Of a stretch of 64,000 nucleotides of DNA, positions 34,826-43,502 are shown piece after piece. A program made the position numbers and the translations under genes. The stretch's first letter is position 1, and the number at the start of each line of letters is the position of its first letter. The stretch is from UBA4675 sp964601265 (lineage in GTDB: Bacteria; Bacillota; Clostridia; Christensenellales; Borkfalkiaceae). The notes under the pieces were generated by a model. That model was given only the letters and a program-made list of their open reading frames with translations. It did no database searches and was not told where the DNA came from. The stretch is taken from assembly GCA_964601265.1 (NCBI GenBank), contig CAZRMT010000002.1, forward strand, positions 11,677-75,676. Reading direction: 5' to 3'.

Positions 34826-35938
34826 TTAAATAAATACTAATACCACTCCGACCACAATGGATACGGATAAAATGATAATCGAAAAAATATTATTTCCTTT
34901 TTTGTTTGCGGAAATAAAATTTTTACCGTGTAAAAATAATTTTCCCGCTTCTAGCTCTTGATTTACCTCTTGCGTTTTATATGCGTAAACCTCTTTTATC
35001 GTCCTTTCTTTATCGTATATATAAACTTTTTTGCTAAGCGGTATATCTCTGTTGACTTTTACATCTCTCTTTTCCTTTGAAATATAAAGTTTTACAAAAT
35101 AGTACACCGCAACGGCAATAAAACAAATTCCCACAAAAACCGTTACAGCATCATAAAACAAAAAGGCTTTATAATGATTTTCTTCTAAAAGTCCCTCAAA
35201 AATAGCAAGTACGTAAACGAATAAATTATACATACCGTGCATTGCGCAACTCACGAAAAAGTTTTTAGTAGAAATCAACGCAAAAGCGATTGCTACCCCG
35301 CCTAAAAACTGTAGCAATAATTGAGAAGTATTGCCGTGAAAAATCGCAAACATCGCTCCCGAACAAATTATAGCGAAAAGCGAATCGAAGTTTTCGAGCG
35401 AACGCATAACAATGCTTCTCATTAAAGCCTCCTCGCATATGGCGGGAAGAATTACGGATAACACGAATGCATCTAACAACGTCCACCCGTTTACGGGATA
35501 ATCCTCAACGTTAATTCCGGACGAAGGAAACAATTCCGAAAAATCGGAAGAAATTTGCATATGTGCGCTTGAAAACACAAAATACACTCCGCAGATAAGC
35601 AGTATGCCCATAAGGACGGGCACCATACTGAACTTGCAAGCGTACCCTCCGCCGTTAAAAAGACTGACTTTACGAATTTTTGAGTACACGAACGCAAAAG
35701 CAAAAATTATAAGTTGAGAGTAAACTATCGACACGCACGAAAGAAGCCAATAATCCTCTTTAAACGCCTTATACACTGTCGGAATACTCTTTACAACCCA
35801 AACAAATAACAGCGACGCCAAGTAAAAAAGCAAAGTAAAACTCAAAAAAACTATACCTGCGTCGTATTTTGCATAGCCGTTAGGATTATATTTCCCTCTA
35901 TTATTAAGATGTGGTGCAAAATCGTTTTTTACTTTCAT
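34826..35938 (-). CDS. CPBP/CAAX-type intramembrane metalloprotease
   Basis: The 370-residue membrane protein has the CPBP (Abi) motifs: EEALMRSIVMR, AIFHGN and a late FVSCAMHGMYNLF. These Glu and His residues are the proposed zinc-protease centre. It has about eight transmembrane segments, plus a basic cytosolic loop and a final helix. The substrate is unknown. It starts 15 bases after proS and has no clear ribosome binding site. Confidence 0.85.
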   Translation of the reverse strand: MKVKNDFAPHLNNRGKYNPNGYAKYDAGIVFLSFTLLFYLASLLFVWVVKSIPTVYKAFKEDYWLLSCVSIVYSQLIIFAFAFVYSKIRKVSLFNGGGYACKFSMVPVLMGILLICGVYFVFSSAHMQISSDFSELFPSSGINVEDYPVNGWTLLDAFVLSVILPAICEEALMRSIVMRSLENFDSLFAIICSGAMFAIFHGNTSQLLLQFLGGVAIAFALISTKNFFVSCAMHGMYNLFVYVLAIFEGLLEENHYKAFLFYDAVTVFVGICFIAVAVYYFVKLYISKEKRDVKVNRDIPLSKKVYIYDKERTIKEVYAYKTQEVNQELEAGKLFLHGKNFISANKKGNNIFSIIILSVSIVVGVVLVFI

Positions 35939-35953
35939 ACTTTAAACCGTAAA

Positions 35954-37384
35954 TCAATACGCCCTTGCAAAATAAACGATGTGTTTAGCCTTTTTCTTAC
36001 AAACGGGGCAAACGCAATTTTCGGCGCTGTCGCCCGCTATTACTCTTGCGGTCGCGGAAGTTTTTTCCTTTACGGCGTCCTCGCACGCTCTTTCTCCGCA
36101 CCAAGGCGCTTTTACAAAGTTACCCGTATCGACGGCTTCCAATATTCCGTCTAAATCACTAGCCGTTTTAATACGTTTATCTCTGTATTCTCTGGACAAT
36201 TCCAACATTTCCTTTTGCATAGAATCGAGCATAGTTTTAAGCTCTGACAAATTATCCATAGATAACGTTCCCTTTTGGAAATTATCCCTTCTACTGAAAC
36301 ATATTTGATTGTTTTCTATATCTCTGGGACCTATCTCGACTCTAAGCGGAACACCTTTCATTTCCCATTCGTTAAACTTCCAACCGGGGCTTGCGTCTCT
36401 CGAATCGAGTTCCGCCCTAATTCCCATGTCGACTAATTTTTCGGTTAGCTCTTTAGCTTTATCCAAAACGCCGTCCTTATGCATGGCAACGGGAACCACG
36501 ATTATTTGTATAGGCGCAACGACGGGAGGCAATTTTAATCCTCTTTGGTCGCCGTGAGCCATAATCAAAGCACCTATCATTCTAGTAGAGGTTCCCCAAG
36601 AAGTCGAATAGCCGTATTTCAATGAACTGTCTTTATCCAAAAATTTCATATCGAAAGACTTTGCGAAATTTTGCCCGAGATAGTGACTTGTACCGGCTTG
36701 CAAACTCTTTCCGTCAAGCATCATCGCTTCCATACCGTAAGTAGCCACAGCGCCCGCAAATTTTTCTTTTTCGGTCTTTTTGCCCGTGATTACGGGAATA
36801 GCAAGCACTTCTTCGGCAAACTCTTTATATACCTGCAACATTTGTTGCGTATAATCTTCCGCCTCTTCCGCCGTTGAGTGAACGGTGTGTCCTTCCTGCC
36901 ATAAAAACTCGCTCGTCCTTAAAAACGGTCTGGTCGTTTTTTCCCAACGAACCACGTTACACCATTGGTTTATCAATATAGGTAAATCTCTATAAGACTG
37001 CATCCATTTAGAATACATACTGCCTATTATGGTTTCGCTTGTAGGACGAATTACTAATTTTTCAGATAACTCTTCTCCGCCCGCATAAGTTACGACCGCC
37101 ACTTCGGGAGCAAACCCCTCTACGTGTTCGGCTTCTTTTTTTAAAAAACTTTCAGGTATAAGCATAGGGAAATAAGCGTTTTTAACGCCCTTTTTTGCAA
37201 ACCTTTTATCCATCTCCTTTTGTATAATTTCCCATATAGCATATCCGTACGGACGAATTACCATGGTGCCTTTTACGGGACCGTAATCGCATAACTGCGT
37301 TTTTATAACGACGTCGGTATACCACTTTGGGAAATCTTTTTCGATGTCGGCTATTTCTTTTACAAATTGATTATCGTTTGCCAT
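35954..37384 (-). CDS. proS: Prolyl-tRNA synthetase, eukaryote/archaeon-like type
   Basis: The 476-residue class II synthetase lacks the large insertion domain of standard bacterial ProRS. Signs of the type 3 enzyme are the start FVKEIADIEKDFPKWY, the RPTSETIIGSMYSKW motif 1/2 region and the C-terminal zinc domain (GERACEDAVKEK..CVCPVCKK) ending in Tyr. I use the ATG at 37384, preceded by AAGAGG, not the upstream frame start at 37450. It heads an operon with the CPBP protease, a membrane protein, mnmE, cca and uvrC. Confidence 0.95.
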   Translation of the reverse strand: MANDNQFVKEIADIEKDFPKWYTDVVIKTQLCDYGPVKGTMVIRPYGYAIWEIIQKEMDKRFAKKGVKNAYFPMLIPESFLKKEAEHVEGFAPEVAVVTYAGGEELSEKLVIRPTSETIIGSMYSKWMQSYRDLPILINQWCNVVRWEKTTRPFLRTSEFLWQEGHTVHSTAEEAEDYTQQMLQVYKEFAEEVLAIPVITGKKTEKEKFAGAVATYGMEAMMLDGKSLQAGTSHYLGQNFAKSFDMKFLDKDSSLKYGYSTSWGTSTRMIGALIMAHGDQRGLKLPPVVAPIQIIVVPVAMHKDGVLDKAKELTEKLVDMGIRAELDSRDASPGWKFNEWEMKGVPLRVEIGPRDIENNQICFSRRDNFQKGTLSMDNLSELKTMLDSMQKEMLELSREYRDKRIKTASDLDGILEAVDTGNFVKAPWCGERACEDAVKEKTSATARVIAGDSAENCVCPVCKKKAKHIVYFARAY

Positions 37385-37421
37385 TGTCAACCTCTTAAAG
37401 TAAAAAGTATTATTTTGTACT

Positions 37422-37450
37422 ATTTTACCATTTATCCACGCTAAAAGCAA
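37422..37450 (-). promoter_or_regulatory. proS operon promoter
   Basis: TTGCTT (37445-37450), a 17-base spacer and TAAAAT (37422-37427) precede proS by about 35 bases. There is no T-box leader. Confidence 0.7.
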
Positions 37451-37497
37451 GGAATATTTATAATATTATAATTACTAAATGTAACTTAAACGTACCC

Positions 37498-37542
37498 AAA
37501 ACGAAAAATCGGAGCCTTAAACTCCGATTTTAAATTCGTTTT
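37498..37542 (-). terminator. Terminator of clpX
   Basis: A stem of ten bases (37505-37514 with 37522-37531, AAAATCGGAG/CTCCGATTTT) lies inside an outer repeat AAAACGAA/TTCGTTTT. On the minus strand a short T-run follows the inner stem. Confidence 0.75.
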
Positions 37543-37548
37543 GTCTTT

Positions 37549-38790
37549 TTAAGCAATTTGCTTGTGTACTATTTTCGGTTTTTTCAATCCGTCAACCACG
37601 TCTTTATCTATAACGACTTCTTCTACGGTATCGTCGGAAGGAACGTCGAACATGCAATCCAGCATTAAATTCTCAAAAATGGTTCTAAGTCCTCTGGCTC
37701 CCGTTTTTAAGTCAATGGCTTTGCGTGCAATAGCCTTGATGGCCTCGTCCTTAACGGTAAGATTAACGCCGTCGACTTCTAACAGTTTAGAGTATTGTTT
37801 TATCAGCGCGTTTTTGGGTTCGGTCATTATGGAAACCAATGCGTCCTCCGTTAACGCATTAAGCCCGACGGTAATCGGAATTCTTCCGACAAGCTCGGGT
37901 ATAAGTCCGAAGCTTGTTAAATCTTGAGGTTGCAAATCTGCAAGTAAATCCGCTTCTTCTTCGTTTTTAAGGTCTATACTAGTACCAAAACCGATTCCGT
38001 AGGAACTTTTTCTTTTAGCAATAATTTTATCTATCCCCACAAAAGCTCCTCCGCAAATAAACAAAATGTTAGTCGTGTCTATTTTTATCACTTCTTGTTG
38101 CGGATGTTTTCTTCCTCCTTGCGGGGGCACGGAAGCAACCGTGGATTCTATTATTTTTAATAACGCTTGCTGAACGCCTTCGCCCGAAACGTCTCTTGTA
38201 ATAGAAGTATTTTCGCTTTTTCTTGCAAGTTTATCTATTTCGTCGATATAAATTATTCCTTTTTCGGCTTTTGCAATATCGTAATCGGCGTTTTGTATAA
38301 GCTTTAATAAAATATTTTCCACGTCCTCCCCGACGTATCCCGCTTCCGTTAAAGTAGTTGCGTCGGCAACGGCAAACGGAACGTTTAAAATTTTAGCGAG
38401 CGTCCTCGCAAGTAACGTTTTTCCGCTACCGGTAGGCCCTAAAAGCAAAATATTGCTTTTTTCTATTTCGGTGTTGTTTTCGTTTTCCGAACTCAACAAA
38501 TTAACCCTTTTATAATGATTATAAACCGCTACCGACAGTACTTTTTTTGCCTTTTCTTGTCCGATAACGTATTTATCCAATTCTTCCTTTATTTCAAAAG
38601 GCTTTAAGAGGTTTATTCCTCCGACAAAATCTTTTTGTTCCAATTCGTCCAACGTATCTTTACACGCCATAATACATTCGTCGCAAATATAAAGTCCGTC
38701 CGGCCCCGAAACGAGTTGTTTTACCGAATCGACGTCCTTATGACAAAAAGAACATCTTATGGTACGTTCGTTATTTTTTGAGCTGTTCAT
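37549..38790 (-). CDS. clpX: ATP-dependent Clp protease ATPase ClpX
   Basis: ClpX unfolds substrates for ClpP. The 413-residue product has the N-terminal zinc finger (CSFCHKDV..YICDEC), Walker A GPTGSGKT, Walker B IIYIDEIDKL and sensor elements (TGARGLRTIFE). The IGF-type loop that docks ClpP is present as IGFGTS. It lies 27 bases after clpP; AAAGGAG precedes the ATG. Confidence 0.97.
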   Translation of the reverse strand: MNSSKNNERTIRCSFCHKDVDSVKQLVSGPDGLYICDECIMACKDTLDELEQKDFVGGINLLKPFEIKEELDKYVIGQEKAKKVLSVAVYNHYKRVNLLSSENENNTEIEKSNILLLGPTGSGKTLLARTLAKILNVPFAVADATTLTEAGYVGEDVENILLKLIQNADYDIAKAEKGIIYIDEIDKLARKSENTSITRDVSGEGVQQALLKIIESTVASVPPQGGRKHPQQEVIKIDTTNILFICGGAFVGIDKIIAKRKSSYGIGFGTSIDLKNEEEADLLADLQPQDLTSFGLIPELVGRIPITVGLNALTEDALVSIMTEPKNALIKQYSKLLEVDGVNLTVKDEAIKAIARKAIDLKTGARGLRTIFENLMLDCMFDVPSDDTVEEVVIDKDVVDGLKKPKIVHKQIA

Positions 38791-38817
38791 TTTTTAGAAT
38801 ACTCCTTTAATTTTTAG

Positions 38818-39405
38818 TTATCTCTTATCGTAAATTCCGTCTATAATTCCGTACTCCAACGCCTCTTGCGTAGTCATATAATTATCCCTGTCGGTATCTC
38901 TTTCTATCTCGGAATAATCTCTTCCCGTATTTTCCGCAAGAATTGAATTCAATTTCTTTTTCGTTTTAAGGATTTGCTCGGCTTGAATAGAAATATCCGT
39001 AGCCTGCCCCTGCGCTCCGCCGAGCGGTTGGTGAATCATAATTTCTGCATTTTTTAACGCAAAACGCTTACCTTTCGTGCCTCCCGCAAGCAAAAACGCA
39101 CCCATGCTAGCCGCCATTCCGACGCAAATTGTACAAACGTCGCATTTTATATATCTCATCGTATCGTAAATAGCAAAACCCGCCGTTACTAACCCGCCCG
39201 GGCTATTTATATAAATATATATGTCTTTCGTGCTGTCTTTTGATTCAAGATATAAAAGTTGCGCAACTACGGAATTAGCAAGTTGCATATCTATTTCGTC
39301 GGCAATAAATATTACTCTGTCTTCAAGCAAACGAGAATATATGTCGTATACTCTTTCGCCTCTGTCGGACTGGTCTATTACTGTGGGAATATAATTTTTT
39401 ATCAT
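38818..39405 (-). CDS. clpP: ATP-dependent Clp protease proteolytic subunit
   Basis: The serine protease forms the tetradecamer used by ClpX and other Clp ATPases. The catalytic Ser is in GMAASMGAFLL, His in IMIHQPLGGAQG and Asp in ERDTDRDNYM. The 195-residue start at 39405 is fixed by AAGGAG; the longer frame start at 39435 lies upstream of that site. Confidence 0.97.
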   Translation of the reverse strand: MIKNYIPTVIDQSDRGERVYDIYSRLLEDRVIFIADEIDMQLANSVVAQLLYLESKDSTKDIYIYINSPGGLVTAGFAIYDTMRYIKCDVCTICVGMAASMGAFLLAGGTKGKRFALKNAEIMIHQPLGGAQGQATDISIQAEQILKTKKKLNSILAENTGRDYSEIERDTDRDNYMTTQEALEYGIIDGIYDKR

Positions 39406-39423
39406 TTTAGCTCCTTTAAAACA

Positions 39424-39457
39424 AAAAGTTTGCAAGAAAAACTCCCCGCAAACTTTT
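39424..39457 (-). terminator. Intercistronic hairpin between tig and clpP
   Basis: AAAAGTTTGC (39424-39433) pairs with GCAAACTTTT (39448-39457), followed on the minus strand by TTTTTGTTTT just before the clpP ribosome binding site. It may be a partial terminator or a stabilising processing site. Confidence 0.5.
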
Positions 39458-39468
39458 CCTAAGTATCT

Positions 39469-40755
39469 TTATGCTATGTTGTTGTTAGCCTTTAAAAAGT
39501 CAAAAAGCTTTTCTACGATGATAGAGTGCTCGATGTACTCAAACTGTCTCGGGTCCATTGACTTTTTGTAGTCTTCGACTTCTTTATTTACCGACTTCGC
39601 TTGCTCAGCAACCTTTGCGTCGATTTCTTCTTGCGTTGCGGTAAAGCCTTCTTTTGCGATTATCTCTTCAACGACTAATTGTTGTTTAACTCTCTTTAAA
39701 GCAGGTTCTTCATAGCCCTTGCGGAATTCTTCCATAGTCTGTCCGAGATATTTGAGATAATCTTCGAGCTTTATTCCTTGATACATCATTCTGTATTCGG
39801 TTTCTTGAATGAACGCGTCTATTTGTCTATCAATCATAGCACGAGGAATTTCAACTTCGGTGGCGTCGGATATAGCGACGATTAACTTGTCTTCCGTTTC
39901 GTTTTTAGCTTTTGCGTCGTTAGCTTTTTGGAATTTTTCAATCGTCTTAACTTTCCAAGCCTCCAAATTTTCTTCGCCCGTCGCGTCCTTTATGAACTCG
40001 TCGTTTACTTCAGGAAGTTCTTTAACTTTTATTTCATGAAGTTTTACCGTGAATACGGCTTCTTTTCCCTTAACTTCTTCGGAAGGATAATCGTCGGGGA
40101 ATTTAACGGTTATATCTTTTTCGTCGCCGATATTCATTCCTTCTACTTGTTCTTCGAATCCGGGAATAAACGTCTTACTGCCGAGTACCAAAGTTTGCTT
40201 TTCCGCTTTTCCGCCCTTGAACTCTACGCCGTCGATTTTTCCGCAATAATCTATTACGGTAATATCTCCGTTTTGAGTAGCTCTATCGGTTACGGAAATT
40301 TCTCTGGAATTTCTTTCCTTTAATCTCTCGAGTTCCTTTTCGACGTCTTCTTCCGTAACATTATACACAACTCTTTCTATATTTATACCCGTGTACGCTC
40401 CGAGTTTAACTTCGGGTTTTACAGGAATAACCAATTTAAACGTTACTCCGTTATCGTCGAGTTTATCGATATCGACTTCGGGACGGTCAATATCTTTTAT
40501 ATCCTTTTCCTTAGCTAAAAACTCTTCGTAATATTTGGGAAGAGCGATATTAACGGCTTCTTCATAGAAAATTCCTTTACCGTAAGCCTGTTCTATTACG
40601 TGCTTGGGAGCGTGCCCTTTACGGAATCCCGGAATATTAAATTTGCCTTTTGTTTTGTTGTAAGCTTGGCTGATTGCTTCCGCCCATTCTTTAGCGTCTA
40701 TTGTAATTTTTGCTTCTATAGTACTTTTTTTACCGTTTTTGAAAGTGTATTTCAT
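39469..40755 (-). CDS. tig: Trigger factor
   Basis: The ribosome-associated chaperone, 428 residues. The N-terminal ribosome-docking loop reads FRKGHAPKHVIEQAYG (usual GFRxGKxP). The PPIase domain has DITVIDYCGKIDGVEFKGG and FIPGFEEQVEGM, and the C-terminal helical arms follow (EEIIAKEGFTATQEEIDA). The tig-clpP-clpX order is the classical Firmicute arrangement. AGGAG precedes the ATG. Confidence 0.97.
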   Translation of the reverse strand: MKYTFKNGKKSTIEAKITIDAKEWAEAISQAYNKTKGKFNIPGFRKGHAPKHVIEQAYGKGIFYEEAVNIALPKYYEEFLAKEKDIKDIDRPEVDIDKLDDNGVTFKLVIPVKPEVKLGAYTGINIERVVYNVTEEDVEKELERLKERNSREISVTDRATQNGDITVIDYCGKIDGVEFKGGKAEKQTLVLGSKTFIPGFEEQVEGMNIGDEKDITVKFPDDYPSEEVKGKEAVFTVKLHEIKVKELPEVNDEFIKDATGEENLEAWKVKTIEKFQKANDAKAKNETEDKLIVAISDATEVEIPRAMIDRQIDAFIQETEYRMMYQGIKLEDYLKYLGQTMEEFRKGYEEPALKRVKQQLVVEEIIAKEGFTATQEEIDAKVAEQAKSVNKEVEDYKKSMDPRQFEYIEHSIIVEKLFDFLKANNNIA

Positions 40756-40845
40756 TTTTTACTCCTATTTCTATCTCAATGCTTAACCATTTTAACACAT
40801 AAAAAACAAAATGAAAAGCATTTTTAAGTCTTTTTTGTTTTTTAT

Positions 40846-40874
40846 TTTACTTTTTTATCGATTATATATATAAT
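40846..40874 (+). promoter_or_regulatory. rqcH promoter
   Basis: TTTACT (40846-40851), a 17-base spacer and TATAAT (40869-40874) lie just upstream of the rqcH ribosome binding site. The divergent tig promoter uses TAAAAT on the minus strand. Confidence 0.6.
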
Positions 40875-40897
40875 TATAGCAAAGGAGAATTAAATCT

Positions 40898-42583
40898 ATG
40901 GCATTAGACGCTTATAATATTGCAAAAACCGCTCCGCTTTTAAACACGGAACTAAAAAACGGAAAAATAAATAAAGTTACGCAACCGAACAAAGAAGAAA
41001 TTTCTCTTTTAATCTATTCAAAAGGAATGACGAGAAAGCTTGTAATAAGCTCTCACGCAAAGTACGCAAGAATTGCTTTTTCAGACGTCGAAAAAGAAAA
41101 TCCCGCCGTCGCCCCCAACTTTTGTATGTTACTTAGAAAGCATTTGATAGGCGGAGAAATTTTAGAGATAAAACAAATAGGTTGGGAAAGAATAATTGCG
41201 TTTACAATAGTAAACAAAAACGAACTTTTCGAAAAAACCGAAAAAACGCTTTACGTTGAAATAATGGGTAAATATTCCAACGTAATTCTCACGGAAAACG
41301 ACTTAATTTTAGGAGCTTTGAAAAACACCACTTTAGAAGTTAACGCCGTAAGACCGCTTTTTACGGGAATGAAATATACTCTACCTAAAAAACAAGATAA
41401 ATGCGAGCCGTTCGATAAAGAAAATGCTTTAAAAACACTAAAAATTTTTAACGGTGAAAATTTGGGAGAATATATCTTTAAAAATTTTAGCGGAATATCT
41501 TTAATTACCGCTCAAGAAATTGCCTTTAGATTTTCTCCGTTTTTAAACACGCTTGAAATGTTTTATGAAAAGTTTATTGACTTTTTATTAAAAGAACCGA
41601 TAAAACCGTGTATTATATCATCTTTAAACTTTACGGATTTTTCTGCGTGCGATTTATCTCAATTTTCGGGAAAAGAGAAAAAAAGTTACGACGATTTATT
41701 ACTATGCCAAAAAGAATTTTTTGACAACGAGGAAACGAAAAAAGACTTTTCCTTAAAACAAAACTCGCTTTTGGCAAAAATAAATTCTCACTTAAAAAAA
41801 CATGAAAAAAAGCGTATTGCGATTTTTGAAACAATACAAAACAGTGAAAATTTCGAAGAAAACAGAATAAAAGGAGAACTGATTTTAGCAAATATTTATA
41901 AAATTAAAAAGGGCGAAAAAAATGTTACCCTTTTAAACTATTACACAAACGAAGAAGTTAAAATAACGCTTGACGAAAAACTTTCCCCGCAAGAAAACGC
42001 CAACAAATATTACAAAAAATATAACAAACAAAAATCGGCTATAAAATATGCAGAGAAAAATTTAGCCGAAACGGAAAAGGAAATAAATTATCTTAATTCC
42101 GTTAAAAGCGAAATACTTTCTTGCGATACGCTTGCCGATTTAAAGTTTATCGAAAGTGAAATGCTTACGCAAGGGATTATTCCTTCCAAAACGAAAACGA
42201 AGACAAAAACTCAACCGTTCCGCTACTATTCTTTTAAAGGTTATACGGTAATCGTCGGGAAAAACAACGTTGCAAACGATACTTTAAGAGAAAATTCTAA
42301 CGGTAACGATTTATGGTTTCACACGAAACGTTATCACTCTGCGTTCGTGGTGGCAAAATACGAGGGAAAACCGTTTACCGACGACTTAAAAGCTTTTTGC
42401 GCTTCTTTATGCGTTTATTATAGCGAAAATAAAGCGAGCGGAAAAACCGAAGTGGATTACACGTATATAAAAAGAGTAAAAAAACCGCCGTCATCTCGAC
42501 CGGGAACGGTGATATATACGGGAGAGGAAAGCATTTTTGCAACGGCAAACAGTCAAAAAGAATACGAAATTTTCCCAAAATAA
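40898..42583 (+). CDS. rqcH: Rqc2/NFACT-family ribosome quality control protein
   Basis: RqcH binds obstructed 50S subunits and adds C-terminal Ala tails to stalled chains. The 561-residue product has an NFACT-N domain (MALDAYNIAKTAPLLNTELKNGKI..), a central coiled coil rich in Lys and Glu (about 285-410), and an NFACT-R domain (NSNGNDLWFHTKRYHSAFVVAKY; VDYTYIKRVKKPPSSRPGTVIYT). The conserved DR motif needed for tailing in characterised homologues reads Glu97-Arg98 (IGWERI). It could also be called a fibronectin-binding A homologue in older nomenclature. Confidence 0.92.
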   Translation: MALDAYNIAKTAPLLNTELKNGKINKVTQPNKEEISLLIYSKGMTRKLVISSHAKYARIAFSDVEKENPAVAPNFCMLLRKHLIGGEILEIKQIGWERIIAFTIVNKNELFEKTEKTLYVEIMGKYSNVILTENDLILGALKNTTLEVNAVRPLFTGMKYTLPKKQDKCEPFDKENALKTLKIFNGENLGEYIFKNFSGISLITAQEIAFRFSPFLNTLEMFYEKFIDFLLKEPIKPCIISSLNFTDFSACDLSQFSGKEKKSYDDLLLCQKEFFDNEETKKDFSLKQNSLLAKINSHLKKHEKKRIAIFETIQNSENFEENRIKGELILANIYKIKKGEKNVTLLNYYTNEEVKITLDEKLSPQENANKYYKKYNKQKSAIKYAEKNLAETEKEINYLNSVKSEILSCDTLADLKFIESEMLTQGIIPSKTKTKTKTQPFRYYSFKGYTVIVGKNNVANDTLRENSNGNDLWFHTKRYHSAFVVAKYEGKPFTDDLKAFCASLCVYYSENKASGKTEVDYTYIKRVKKPPSSRPGTVIYTGEESIFATANSQKEYEIFPK

Positions 42584-42589
42584 ACCTAA

Positions 42590-42617
42590 TAGGCGGAAGC
42601 AAAAATGCTTCCGCCTA
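42590..42617. terminator. Bidirectional hairpin between convergent genes
   Basis: TAGGCGGAAGCA (42590-42601) pairs with 42606-42617 around an AAAA loop. There is no clear T-run on either side, so termination strength is uncertain. Confidence 0.6.
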
Positions 42618-42629
42618 AACTTATAAAAT

Positions 42630-43481
42630 TTAACATTTACCGCTTACGCTAAAATTAGTAAACGATACGTTTTGAGTTGCTGTTCGAACACCGTACCCCG
42701 AACCTTTAAGAAAACTATACTCGGAAAAAGCAATATACAATTTTTCGTTTACGTAACAATATAAATCCGTACCGTTTAACGTTACTTTTAACGTATATTC
42801 GTTTTCGGCATTATAATTTTCGATAGGCACGACTTTTTCAGCCGTCCACGAACCGTTGTCAACTTTGCCGAGATACGCGTTACCCTCTATATTTATAAAA
42901 AAGAAATAATACGAAACGCCGTTTTCCCAAAAAGAGGCGTTGCCGTTATTTTCCAAACAAACTATAATACCGCTGTCTGACGCATCGGGAGAGTTCACCG
43001 TCACTTCAATCGTCCCTCTATCGAAATCCTCGTCGACGTTTGCCAATATCGTTTCTCCGCCACAAGAATTATATCCGTTTTCAAGCGTAACAATCTCCCC
43101 CTTTATAAGTGAAAGATTATCGTCGTAAACCTTTTCCCATAACGCCGTTATTTCCAAATTTTCCGTAATAGGTTTTGAAAAGTCAAACTCTTCTCCCTTT
43201 GCAAACCAACCTAAAAACACGTTATCGTCAAAAACGGGATTTTCGGGCTTTTGTATAACGCCGTCTTTTTTTACCAGATATTCCTTTATTTCGGAACCGT
43301 TGTTTTCATTTATCTTAACTATAAGATTTTCCTCTTGTTCTCCACCGCTTAAATCGCTATCCGTAAAAGAACTGTCGGAGCTTAAACTTTCGGAGGGCGT
43401 AGTGTATATCGAACAACAACAAAGCCCTAAACAAATCGCTAAAATAAACACGATTAAACTTTTCTTTATACGTTTTTTCAT
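42630..43481 (-). CDS. Secreted lipoprotein with InlB-like repeat and LamG-like domain
   Basis: The 283-residue lipoprotein has a signal LIVFILAICLGLCCC (lipid Cys near 22-23) followed by a Ser/Asp linker. Residues about 52-117 look like an InlB B-repeat (VKKDGVIQKPENPVFDDNVFLGWFAKGEEF..ITALWEK). The rest (about 120-283) is a beta-sandwich with LamG/concanavalin-like features (IEVTVNSPDASDSGIIVCLENNG; LKVTLNGTDLYCYVNEKLYIAFSE; GSGYGVRTATQNVSFTNFSV). It is last in a three-gene operon with 43503 and 45223. Confidence 0.75.
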   Translation of the reverse strand: MKKRIKKSLIVFILAICLGLCCCSIYTTPSESLSSDSSFTDSDLSGGEQEENLIVKINENNGSEIKEYLVKKDGVIQKPENPVFDDNVFLGWFAKGEEFDFSKPITENLEITALWEKVYDDNLSLIKGEIVTLENGYNSCGGETILANVDEDFDRGTIEVTVNSPDASDSGIIVCLENNGNASFWENGVSYYFFFINIEGNAYLGKVDNGSWTAEKVVPIENYNAENEYTLKVTLNGTDLYCYVNEKLYIAFSEYSFLKGSGYGVRTATQNVSFTNFSVSGKC

Positions 43482-43502
43482 TTTTCTCCTTACTCCTCCG
43501 AC

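Noticed and set aside
37385..37450. Longer N-terminus of ProRS from 37450
   Set aside because: The ribosome binding site AAGAGG and the conserved start of the family place the ATG at 37384; the upstream part also overlaps the promoter.
37385..37548. T-box upstream of proS
   Set aside because: No T-box sequence or long leader; the promoter is about 35 bases from the start.
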